Below the pieces are notes generated by a model, which was not told the origin of the DNA, did not search any database, and saw only the letters and a program-made list of their open reading frames with translations. The translations under genes were made by a program, and so were the position numbers. Shown here piece after piece: positions 8,622 to 15,796 of a stretch of DNA of 26,722 nt; within the stretch, counting starts at the first letter, position 1; every line of letters begins with the position of its first letter. This DNA comes from Planctomycetaceae bacterium (GTDB taxonomy: Bacteria > Planctomycetota > Planctomycetia > Pirellulales > Pirellulaceae), in NCBI GenBank assembly GCA_002685655.1, contig NYXM01000076.1:1-26722 (forward strand), in the 5' to 3' direction.

Positions 8622-9515
8622 ATGCTCAACAAACTTACAACCGAATCTCGGAATCCTGCCTCCGAGAAGCTTGATCAGTTGTCCGCGCTCGAGATCGTTC
8701 AACTGATGAACGCTGAAGACGCGCAAGTCAGCGTTGCAGTGAGCAAGGAAGCGGCAGCGATCGCGCGGGCAGTCGAGATGATCGCCGATCGCCTGCGCGG
8801 CGGTGGTCGCCTGATCTACATCGGCGCGGGAACTTCGGGTCGCCTGGGTGTACTGGACGCCAGCGAATGCCCGCCTACGTTTAACTCGCCACCCGAATTG
8901 GTCGTCGGCCTGATCGCGGGTGGCCCCGCCGCACTCACACGTTCGATTGAAGGCGCCGAAGACCACCCTGAATACGCAGTAACCGATCTGACAGAGGTGG
9001 GTTTGTCTGAATCTGATGTTCTTGTCGGCATCGCCACCAGCGGCCGAACACCGTATGTGATCGGCGGTCTGCAATATGCCCGTCAAGTTGGCGCGGCGAC
9101 GATCGGATTTAGTTGCAACGACGAGTCCGCGCTGGCGGACTTCTGCGACGTGGTCATCGCGCCGGTCGTCGGTCCCGAAGTTGTTAGCGGGTCAACGCGT
9201 TTGAAGGCCGGCACGGCCACCAAGATGGTTCTGAATATGCTCACGACCGGCGCAATGGTGTTGTTGGGAAAAACGTATGGCAACCTGATGGTTGATTTAC
9301 GAGCCAGCAACACGAAACTGACTGACCGGACACGTCGAATTGTCGCCATGTTAACCGGGATATCCGAAGACGCGGCAGAGGTGAAACTTCAAGCATCCGA
9401 CGGGGAACTCAAAGTGGCCGTGGTGTCGCAAGAGCTGGGGATCTCGCCTGACCACGCCAGACGGCGGTTGGCGTGCAGCGGTGGTCATTTGCGACGAGCG
9501 CTCGAGAATTCTTGA
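8622..9515 (+). CDS. murQ: N-acetylmuramic acid 6-phosphate etherase
   Basis: MurQ cleaves the lactyl ether of MurNAc-6-phosphate in the cytoplasm to give GlcNAc-6-phosphate and D-lactate. The 297-residue product aligns end to end with known MurQ proteins (E. coli 298). It has LTTESRNPASEKLDQL at the N-terminus, GGGRLIYIGAGTSGRLGVLD and ASECPPT at 62-86, LIAGG, and EGAEDHPE. Further on are ATSGRTPYVIGGL, GSTRLKAGTATKMVLNML and YGNLMVDLRASN. The residues matching E. coli catalytic Glu83 and Glu114 are Glu82 and Glu113. ATG 8622 is chosen because MLNKLTTESRN matches the N-terminus of other MurQ proteins; ATG 8595 is in frame upstream. It is divergent from the symporter and 81 bases ahead of the kinase gene. 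Confidence 0.95.
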   Translation: MLNKLTTESRNPASEKLDQLSALEIVQLMNAEDAQVSVAVSKEAAAIARAVEMIADRLRGGGRLIYIGAGTSGRLGVLDASECPPTFNSPPELVVGLIAGGPAALTRSIEGAEDHPEYAVTDLTEVGLSESDVLVGIATSGRTPYVIGGLQYARQVGAATIGFSCNDESALADFCDVVIAPVVGPEVVSGSTRLKAGTATKMVLNMLTTGAMVLLGKTYGNLMVDLRASNTKLTDRTRRIVAMLTGISEDAAEVKLQASDGELKVAVVSQELGISPDHARRRLACSGGHLRRALENS

Positions 9516-9596
9516 CGTTGTGCTACCCCTTTGATTCGGTGGCCTGGTGAGCGTACCCCTTGGCCTGACTTCACGGAGTGCATTGGCAGAAATGTG

Positions 9597-10538
9597 ATGA
9601 ACTTAGACGACTTGGTTCTTGGCGTTGATGGTGGCGGTACCAAGACCGTGGCTTGGCTAAGTAGCGTCAGCGGCGCTGCTGTGGAGACTATCGGCCGAGG
9701 CGCGGCTGGACCGTCTAACCCAGGCGTTGTGGGCATGTCACAGGCGATCGCAACGTTGGCACAAGCGATCGACGCCGCGTTCGACAATGCTGGGCTTGGA
9801 CCTGGTTTGCTCCCTGCAGCTTGCTTGGCCGTTTCAGGCACGGAGCGAACCGCGCATCGCGATGCGATGCTGCAATGGGCGGCCGATCGATCCTTGGCGA
9901 GCAACGTTCGATTGGTAGGCGATGCTGAAGCTGTACTTGCCGGCGGGTCGCCCGACGGTTGGGGGGTCGCCCTGATCGCCGGCACGGGCTCGTTCGCCTT
10001 CGGTCGCGATCTCCAAGGTCTGACCATCCGGGTCGGGGGATGGGGGTACTTGTTTGGCGACGAGGGGAGCGGTCACGCGCTGGGCGCTGCGGGACTGCGG
10101 GCCGCAACTCACCACGCGGACGGACGGGGGCCGGCGACAACCTTGTTGCCACGCCTCTTGAGCAGGTTCGACCTGACCGAACCGCGCGAGCTCGTAACGT
10201 TTTTCTACGGCCGACAACCCGCCCGGCGCGCTGCACTGGCAGAATTGGCACCCCTGGTTACGGTGGCCGCCGAAGAGGGTGACGACGTGGCCACGCAGAT
10301 TGCCAGCGATGCCGCCGCGGATCTAGCTCGTTTAGTGACTGCCGCGTGCAGCCAACTGAATTTGTCACCGCGCAGATTTCCGCTGGCAATCGCTGGAGGT
10401 GTGCTTTGCAACAGCTCGCTGATGCGCAAATGCCTGGAGGCGTCGTTGGCTGGTCAAGATTATCTCACTGAGGAGATCACGCTGGTCGAACAGCCGGTTC
10501 AAGGTGCTGTGGAACTAGCACGCCGCGCCATCTCGTAA
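9597..10538 (+). CDS. murK: BadF/BadG/BcrA/BcrD-family sugar kinase, probable MurNAc/GlcNAc kinase
   Basis: This is an ASKHA-fold cytoplasmic kinase of about 313 residues in the family that includes N-acetylglucosamine kinase and the MurK kinases of Clostridium acetobutylicum and Tannerella forsythia. The phosphate-1 loop DGGGTKT is at residues 11-17. NPGVVG, LAVSGTER, a VGDAEAVLAGG stretch, ALIAGTGSFAFG and the typical GWGYLFGDEGSG follow. A C-terminal AIAGGVLCNSSLM block resembles the adenosine motif. Placed directly after murQ, it would supply MurNAc-6-phosphate for that enzyme. This assignment rests on family plus neighbourhood; GlcNAc kinase is the alternative. ATG 9597 is preferred because the DUxGGGTKT-type core normally starts a few residues from the N-terminus. 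It converges on the next gene with a 20-base gap. Confidence 0.85.
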   Translation: MNLDDLVLGVDGGGTKTVAWLSSVSGAAVETIGRGAAGPSNPGVVGMSQAIATLAQAIDAAFDNAGLGPGLLPAACLAVSGTERTAHRDAMLQWAADRSLASNVRLVGDAEAVLAGGSPDGWGVALIAGTGSFAFGRDLQGLTIRVGGWGYLFGDEGSGHALGAAGLRAATHHADGRGPATTLLPRLLSRFDLTEPRELVTFFYGRQPARRAALAELAPLVTVAAEEGDDVATQIASDAAADLARLVTAACSQLNLSPRRFPLAIAGGVLCNSSLMRKCLEASLAGQDYLTEEITLVEQPVQGAVELARRAIS

Positions 10539-10558
10539 CTTGGAGAGAGTCGCCTGTG

Positions 10559-12118
10559 TCAGGGATTAAACGACCTCAGCAACTTGCGTCCCTTGTAGAT
10601 GGCGTACGCTTCATTGGCGCCAATCGCGCGCGGACCCGATTCCGCGCGATAGGAAAACACGTCATGCACATCGGCCACCGCGATGCACGCTTGCCCGCTT
10701 TTGGTAGCGCGGGCGACAAGCGCTTTTTCGCCCAAGAAGAAACCGAGTCGGATCATCTGGATGGCATCATAGCCGGCGTCGTGAAGTAACCGTTCTAACC
10801 GCTCGGCCTCGTACACCAGCCCTTCGTCCCAATCCGCTAGATCGACTTCAAAAATGTCTTCGTGTTGAGCCTGCCAGCCTGCGAAGGCGGCATAGATATC
10901 GGAATGTGGGATGTCATCCAGATTTGCCGCAAAGGCATGGGTCACCGGTCCCACAATCGCGATGTTCGCGTATTCGGCATCCCCAAACTGATAGTGAAAC
11001 CGCAGCAAGAAACAGTCGACAGGTTCATCGTATCCGGGCCAATACTGATTCCGGTCGTCGATTATCTCCAGGCTGGTGGGTGGAATTCCTAATTGGGCGG
11101 GTTGAGCCAACCAGAGTGCCAATTCTGATTCGGCCCGCGCCGCGGCGTTCCTCTGATCCGGTTCAATCTTGTCGAGCAGGTCTAGCTCTTCGGCATACGC
11201 CAATACGCGCAACCGCGCGACGGGTTCAGTCACGAGTTCCAGCAGCGCCTGTTCGCCGGCCTCTTCGCCGAGTCTGGCGAGTGCCGCTGCTGCTTCTGTA
11301 CGAAGTCGCCGGTGCGAGAGTTCCATCGCCTGGTACAGCTTGCCAACGGCTTCCTTGTTGCCGATCAGTGCCAACGCATCGCACAGTGCCACCGCCAATG
11401 CAACCCCATCTTCCACTCGCTGGGCTAACATCTCCGAGGACTCGGCAGGCTGATCACGAAGTTCCTCGATGACTCCCAGTTGCTGTGCCAACTGTCCGAG
11501 CAGCCCGATCAGCATTGTGCCACGCTCGGCAGCCGGGTGCGCGTCGACCAGCTGCTGGCGCGTTACAAAATTCGACAGATCCATCACGGCCGCTGCCGTC
11601 ACTGGTTGCGCAATCGCATCCAACAACCTGGGGAATAGAGCTGCAGGATCGTAGTCCTTGAATTGCATCAGCGGACCCAGTGCGATCGCCGTGTCTTCCG
11701 ATCCTGTCAGCGGCGCCGATACAAACCACTCGGCCAACGCCCTCAGTGAATCAGGATCGCGGGCTGTCGCCAGAATCTGCAGAAGGTAGGCCCGCGACCG
11801 ATAGTCGGATGGCAGGCGGTCATAGACGGCCTTCATGGCGGCCAACTCGGTGGCCGGAATCCGATCCGCGTCGCCAGGTGAACTTTGGCGTCGGACTCTG
11901 AGAGCCAACTGATGGCAGATTGACGCTAGCCCAGCGTCGCGCGGCTTGTCCCCGCTCACAAAGTCCCGTGTGGCCAGTTCGGCGAGTAAGCTCGCGATTT
12001 CATCGCGCGTAGCGGCAGCCAGCCAGTCCAAGGACCCGCTGACGCTGCGATCTTCCGAACTGAGCAGTGCACCCGTTTCCAGGTCCGTCAGAATTTGTAC
12101 AATGTTCGGTTCAGTCAT
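10559..12118 (-). CDS. Helical-repeat (HEAT-like) protein of unknown function
   Basis: A 519-residue soluble protein that I do not recognise as a named family. No signal peptide or membrane segment is visible. Much of the first two thirds is leucine/alanine-rich amphipathic helix. Around residues 225-325 it resembles HEAT repeats (for example LYQAMELSHRRLRTEAAAALARLGEEAGEQALLEL). The C-terminal third is acidic and aromatic with a different composition, including YDEPVDCFLLRFHYQFGDAEY and DIFEVDLADWDEGLVYEAERL, and looks like a separate globular domain. ATG 12118 is chosen because AGGA lies five bases upstream; an in-frame TTG at 12133 would add five residues. It converges on the kinase gene. 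No role in MurNAc use is implied beyond adjacency. Confidence 0.75.
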   Translation of the reverse strand: MTEPNIVQILTDLETGALLSSEDRSVSGSLDWLAAATRDEIASLLAELATRDFVSGDKPRDAGLASICHQLALRVRRQSSPGDADRIPATELAAMKAVYDRLPSDYRSRAYLLQILATARDPDSLRALAEWFVSAPLTGSEDTAIALGPLMQFKDYDPAALFPRLLDAIAQPVTAAAVMDLSNFVTRQQLVDAHPAAERGTMLIGLLGQLAQQLGVIEELRDQPAESSEMLAQRVEDGVALAVALCDALALIGNKEAVGKLYQAMELSHRRLRTEAAAALARLGEEAGEQALLELVTEPVARLRVLAYAEELDLLDKIEPDQRNAAARAESELALWLAQPAQLGIPPTSLEIIDDRNQYWPGYDEPVDCFLLRFHYQFGDAEYANIAIVGPVTHAFAANLDDIPHSDIYAAFAGWQAQHEDIFEVDLADWDEGLVYEAERLERLLHDAGYDAIQMIRLGFFLGEKALVARATKSGQACIAVADVHDVFSYRAESGPRAIGANEAYAIYKGRKLLRSFNP

Positions 12119-12125
12119 GGGCTTC

Positions 12126-12140
12126 CTAAGCAATGCTTAG
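12126..12140. promoter_or_regulatory. Palindrome over the ribosome binding region of the HEAT-like gene
   Basis: CTAAGCAATGCTTAG has two perfect 7-base arms around one central base. It lies 8-22 bases before ATG 12118 of the leftward gene and overlaps its AGGA ribosome-binding bases. It could be an operator, or an RNA hairpin that hides the ribosome site. This rests on symmetry and position only. Confidence 0.35.
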
Positions 12141-12372
12141 AAACGAATGCGTGGTTTGCAATTCAGGATCTCTGGATTTCTCAGCCTATTACTTCAAGTC
12201 GACTGAGCAATCATTTGCAAATCCCGCTTAGCCTCATTTCATATACGACTTCTCGCAGTTCCCCAAGCCCGGGGACCGCATTTTTCGGCCAAAGAACGCT
12301 CGCCATCGAATTGTGTGGCGGTTTAGCAATACGTAGAAACTGTTTTCTTGAACCCACAACGAGGTAACTGTC

Positions 12373-12870
12373 ATGTCAGACGTCAAACCGATCCCTGATC
12401 GCTTCAATTCTCTCAGCGCCTACCTGATTGTCTCGAATTCGGTCGAGGCGATTGAGTTCTATACCAAAGCGTTTGGTGCCGAATTGGTGTCACGAATGCC
12501 AGGCCCCGACGGCAACAGCACGATGCACGCCGAGTTAGCCATCGGCGATTCGATGCTGATGCTGAGTGACGAGAATCCGCAGTGGAACATGAAGTCGCCA
12601 CTCACCTTGGGCGGCTGCTCGGCGACGATGCACCTGTACGTCGAGGATGCGGATGCCGTGTTCAATCAAGCCGTCGCCGCCGGTTGCCAGGTACTTGCAC
12701 CGATCGACGACATGTTCTGGGGCGACCGCTTCGGCAAGGTCGCCGATCCTTTCGGCCACCATTGGGGCATCGCCACCCACAAAGAGGACCCGTCGCCCGA
12801 AGAGATGGCCGAGGGCGCAAAGGCTGCCTTTGCAGCCATGGAATGTGGGGAAAAACCGGCCGAAGCCTAG
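12373..12870 (+). CDS. VOC-family (glyoxalase/PhnB-like) protein
   Basis: This 165-residue cytoplasmic protein belongs to the vicinal oxygen chelate superfamily. It has the N-terminal pattern AYLIVSNSVEAIEFYTKAFGAE followed by STMHAELAIGDSMLMLSDE. The second half has TMHLYVEDADAVFNQAVAAG and DMFWGDRFGKVADPFGHHWGIATH, as in PhnB-like members. The repeated beta-alpha-beta-beta-beta layout is clear. His and Glu residues in AELAIGD, DMFWGDR and FGHHWGIATH are candidates for metal or substrate contacts. The exact substrate cannot be read; many such proteins are annotated only as glyoxalase-like. The start is well supported: GAGGTAA lies five bases before the ATG. It converges with the CPBP gene at a 17-base gap. 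Confidence 0.9.
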   Translation: MSDVKPIPDRFNSLSAYLIVSNSVEAIEFYTKAFGAELVSRMPGPDGNSTMHAELAIGDSMLMLSDENPQWNMKSPLTLGGCSATMHLYVEDADAVFNQAVAAGCQVLAPIDDMFWGDRFGKVADPFGHHWGIATHKEDPSPEEMAEGAKAAFAAMECGEKPAEA

Positions 12871-12887
12871 CAGCCTCGATGACGCGA

Positions 12888-13634
12888 CTATGAAAACACG
12901 ATGACCGCGTCGACGGTCACGCCGATGGCGATATGCTGCATCAGCCCAGAGGCGATGGAATTCGTTCGATACGCCAACCAACCCCAGAAGAGTCCCGCAC
13001 CAATGGCGGCCATGCTTTCGGTCCATGGTTGCCCGATGTGCAGCAACGAGGATGCCATCACTTGAATCAGCACGGCACCCGTGCGACCCATCGAATCGGA
13101 CAAGCCGAATTGAAGAAACCCACGGAAGTGGAATTCCCAGCCAACGTAGTACAAGACGTAGGTGCACACGTGCAGCAAAAATGGCGTCGAAACTCCGGCT
13201 TGCTTGTTGATGGGAAACGCTTCACGAACACCTGGGTCCGTCGAGGCGATAAAACCAGCGATCACAAATATCGGTACGGTCACCAAGATCGAGCGAATTG
13301 TGTACAGTCGACGTCCGACCTGAAGGCCATAGTCTGCGAGCCGTTCACGAAACACGAGTTTCACGATCAATCCTGGTATCACTCCCAGCAAAACCAGACA
13401 ACTGACAAATTGATAAATCGCCGACATGGATTCTGGACTGCCAAAGTTACAACGATCCGCAAGAACATCTGTGTAGAACTCGACCGTGCCAAAGTACTTC
13501 CAAACGAGCATTAAGACGGTAGAGCTAAGCAGAATGATCGTTGGCTTATGTTGATTGTGGAGTCGCGAATCCTCGTCGCTCGAAGAACGCTGGTCGATGG
13601 AATTCGATTTATTGGATTTATCGTCGTCGGTCAT
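12888..13634 (-). CDS. CPBP-family intramembrane metalloprotease homologue
   Basis: A 248-residue membrane protein of the CAAX-protease/bacteriocin-processing (CPBP, Abi) family. A charged, Ser/Asp-rich N-terminal tail of about 30 residues precedes about six hydrophobic segments. The core motif reads YYVGWEFHFRGF, so the usual Glu-Glu-x3-Arg is Trp-Glu-x3-Arg here (Glu167, Arg171). The second motif SLLHIGQP gives His199 and the third gives His234 in MQHIAIG. A Trp in the first Glu position occurs in some CPBP subgroups as far as I recall, so activity is not excluded. Substrate and role are unknown. The ATG at 13634 has no strong ribosome binding site. It lies downstream of, and on the same strand as, the two SDR genes but is separated from them by 125 bases containing a hairpin repeat. 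Confidence 0.85.
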   Translation of the reverse strand: MTDDDKSNKSNSIDQRSSSDEDSRLHNQHKPTIILLSSTVLMLVWKYFGTVEFYTDVLADRCNFGSPESMSAIYQFVSCLVLLGVIPGLIVKLVFRERLADYGLQVGRRLYTIRSILVTVPIFVIAGFIASTDPGVREAFPINKQAGVSTPFLLHVCTYVLYYVGWEFHFRGFLQFGLSDSMGRTGAVLIQVMASSLLHIGQPWTESMAAIGAGLFWGWLAYRTNSIASGLMQHIAIGVTVDAVIVFS

Positions 13635-13690
13635 GGTGCTTGTGTTCTATTCGCTGCGATGTGTCGTTGTTGGAAGGCAATGAAGTAGTT

Positions 13691-13722
13691 GTAGGCTGGA
13701 ACAAGCGAAGCGCAGTTCCAGC
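13691..13722 (+). repeat. Hairpin repeat, GTAGGC-type, solo copy
   Basis: This 32-base element starts GTAGGCTGGAACAAGCG and forms a perfect 8-bp stem GCTGGAAC / GTTCCAGC around a 12-base loop holding GCG / CGC. It resembles the GTAGGCCGGAACCAAGCGCAGCGCG end of repeat copy B and the copy at 18605. It lies 38 bases past the stop of the leftward SDR gene, in the orientation opposite to that gene. Confidence 0.7.
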
Positions 13723-13759
13723 TCAAGAATGGCACAAAGCCTGATCACTTGTCGATTTG

Positions 13760-14557
13760 TCACTCTCTGGTTAGCCGCTTGTTCGTTGCGAGGCGACGGA
13801 CGATTGGTTGAGCAGCCGGCATACGCATGAGTCGACCGAGAATGCGACAGGCCAGACCTGGAATGACGATCACTTGATGGAGTCGCTTCAGCGAGCAGCG
13901 CACCACTTCATCCGGCTTGATCCATAGCCATCTGGGCACATGCTTCTCGTTGAAACTACCCATTATTTCGGTGTCGAAGAAGCCGGTCTTTACAAACGCT
14001 GGACACAGAGCTTGAATCTTAACCTGAGTCCCCTTCAGCTCTTCCTTCACTCCCTCAGAGAATGCGACCAGGTATTGCTTGGTCGCCGAGTACTGCACAA
14101 CGCCAGCGCAGGGAGTCCAGGCGGAGAGCGACGCGACATTGATGATGGCTCCACGATCGCGTTGGATCATGCCAGGTAGGACGGCGTGGCAGAGGCGGAC
14201 CGGCGTGTGGACGTGCAGGTTGACCATATCGACGTGGTTTTCGACATCGATGTCGACGAAGTACTTCGACTGACCAAAGCCGGCATTGTTCACAAGCAAC
14301 GATAACCCAGGAAGTGACTCTAGATGTTGTGCCAATGGCTTGACCGCTGCTTCGTCGACTAAATTCACGCACTGCGTGTCAACAGCGACATCGAACTTGC
14401 TTGCGATCTCCTCCGCTAGTTTATCGAGGGCCTGTTGCTCGCGATCGATAATCAGCAAGTGGTAGCCTTGCTCGGCCAACTGCCAGCAGAACTGCGTCCC
14501 TAGCCCACCAGTAGCCCCCGTGATCACAGCGATCTGTACCTGGGATTCGTTCGTCAC
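13760..14557 (-). CDS. Short-chain dehydrogenase/reductase (SDR), first of two
   Basis: This 265-residue classical SDR enzyme is presumably a cytoplasmic NAD(P)(H)-dependent oxidoreductase. Visible motifs are TGATGGLG at residues 13-20 (nucleotide binding), NNAG at 90-93, Ser143, and the catalytic Tyr156/Lys160 of YSATK. After strand 2 the residue pattern LLIIDRE (acidic Asp) suggests NAD(H) preference, but this is weak. The C-terminal tail is basic (LMRMPAAQPIVRRLATNKR) and could touch the membrane. The start is a GTG with AAGG nine bases upstream. It lies 67 bases after the second SDR gene on the same strand, so the two may be co-transcribed. The substrate cannot be assigned. Confidence 0.9.
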   Translation of the reverse strand: MTNESQVQIAVITGATGGLGTQFCWQLAEQGYHLLIIDREQQALDKLAEEIASKFDVAVDTQCVNLVDEAAVKPLAQHLESLPGLSLLVNNAGFGQSKYFVDIDVENHVDMVNLHVHTPVRLCHAVLPGMIQRDRGAIINVASLSAWTPCAGVVQYSATKQYLVAFSEGVKEELKGTQVKIQALCPAFVKTGFFDTEIMGSFNEKHVPRWLWIKPDEVVRCSLKRLHQVIVIPGLACRILGRLMRMPAAQPIVRRLATNKRLTRE

Positions 14558-14624
14558 TGATATAAACCTTGCCGCCGTGTGCGTTTGTATGCAGTCGTGT
14601 TGTCTGATTCAAGTTGGAAGCGGT

Positions 14625-15521
14625 TCACTTCATACCCAGGCTATTCGCAACAACTCGATCACGAAGCCTGTCTGGCAAGTATCGCAAGGCAAGCTTCACA
14701 CTCCAAGTCTTGCCGCCAACGGGATACCGAGTCTTTGGCCGACGAGAAAGCAGTGCGTGCTCGATCGCCTTCACGACACGGCTGACGGGAATCGCGTTCG
14801 CCTCGCTCTTGCTAGTTGCTTCACGCATCGCAGCGATATCTTCTGCGTAGGCCTCGCGAACCTCTTCCAATACGGTGTCGGGATCGTTTTCGTCCAGCAT
14901 CTCATCTCGCAAGTCATTGGCTGCTTGGCGCGACTTCTCCCAAATCGGAGTTGCTACGTCCGCTGGTTCGACAAGCGAGACAGGCACGTTGAAGTTGCGT
15001 AGCTCGACGCGGAGCGAATCGCTCATGGCTTCAAGTGCGTGCTTCGACGCCGCATAGGCACCGATGTATGGTGCCGCGACGAGACCGCTTACTGAACTCA
15101 CGTTAACAATGCGTCCCTGGCCCCTGCGGATCAGAGGCAACATTGCCTGCGTGACCGCTGCCGGACCGATGACGTTGACTTCCATTTGCCTTCGCAGCGC
15201 GTCCATGGGAAGGAATTCCAGCGGGAAGGCGATTGTAATGCCTGCGTTGTTGACCAGCCCGCTCAAGCCGTCTTCCCCAGTCGCTTCAGTGATGTGCTGC
15301 ACTGCCACTTTGATCGCCTGTTCGTCGGTCACATCAAGAAGCAGCGGAATCAAAGCAGTGGAAGTCTTCTCAACCAATGCCTCGCCATCCTCGTGACGCC
15401 GCACGCCGGCAAAGACGCGAATGCCCTTGTCATGCAAGGCAATCGCGCACGCCTGGCCAATGCCGGTCGACGAGCCAGTTATCAATATTGACTTGTGGGA
15501 AGATTCTCTTTCTGAATCCAT
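14625..15521 (-). CDS. Short-chain dehydrogenase/reductase (SDR), second of two (retinol-dehydrogenase-like)
   Basis: A 298-residue classical SDR with TGSSTGIG at residues 15-22, LLDVTD, NNAG at 91-94, Ser143, Tyr156 and Lys160 (YAASK). The catalytic spacing is the same as in the neighbouring SDR. The Arg-Arg after strand 2 (VFAGVRRHED) is typical of NADP(H) users and of the 17-beta-hydroxysteroid/retinol dehydrogenase-like subgroup. The C-terminal region (IEHALLSRRPKTRYPVGGKTW) also matches that subgroup. It is the first gene of a likely two-gene leftward unit, with its ATG 275 bases from the divergent PLP enzyme gene. The natural substrate is unknown. Confidence 0.9.
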   Translation of the reverse strand: MDSERESSHKSILITGSSTGIGQACAIALHDKGIRVFAGVRRHEDGEALVEKTSTALIPLLLDVTDEQAIKVAVQHITEATGEDGLSGLVNNAGITIAFPLEFLPMDALRRQMEVNVIGPAAVTQAMLPLIRRGQGRIVNVSSVSGLVAAPYIGAYAASKHALEAMSDSLRVELRNFNVPVSLVEPADVATPIWEKSRQAANDLRDEMLDENDPDTVLEEVREAYAEDIAAMREATSKSEANAIPVSRVVKAIEHALLSRRPKTRYPVGGKTWSVKLALRYLPDRLRDRVVANSLGMK

Positions 15522-15734
15522 ATGGTCTCTTTAGTCGAAAATGGTGATGCGAGCGGAAACTCCGGAACACGAGTGTACTCGCCAACCGTCCGTTCGCCGA
15601 ACGAAAGTTTCCTTTCTTATAACAGAATGACTGTCGACACGCGCTTGGTCACAAAGGCCCTGCCGTCATGCTCCATCTGGACTTCGTCTCGAGTACTCAT
15701 CGGTTTTCTGCAATGCGCGTAAAGTCGGCGGCTT

Positions 15735-15762
15735 TTGACACGGACAGTGGCCGAGGTAAACT
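15735..15762 (+). promoter_or_regulatory. Sigma-70-like promoter for the PLP enzyme gene
   Basis: TTGACA (15735-15740, perfect -35) is followed after 16 bases by TAAACT (15757-15762, four of six matches to TATAAT). The -10 box ends 34 bases before ATG 15797, a sensible leader length. The rest of the 275-base divergent gap shows no other feature I can support. Confidence 0.45.
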
Positions 15763-15796
15763 GACCACTTGTGATCACCAGGGGTAAGGTCTCGTG

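Noticed and set aside
12134..12372. Promoter or RNA element in the gap upstream of the VOC gene
   Set aside because: The best pair (TTGTGT with TAGAAA at 17 bases) is too far from consensus, and no stable multi-stem structure was seen.
12888..13634. Reading the CPBP protein as part of a toxin/bacteriocin or phage-defence system
   Set aside because: No small peptide precursor, toxin-antitoxin partner or defence gene is adjacent; the family is too broad for that call.
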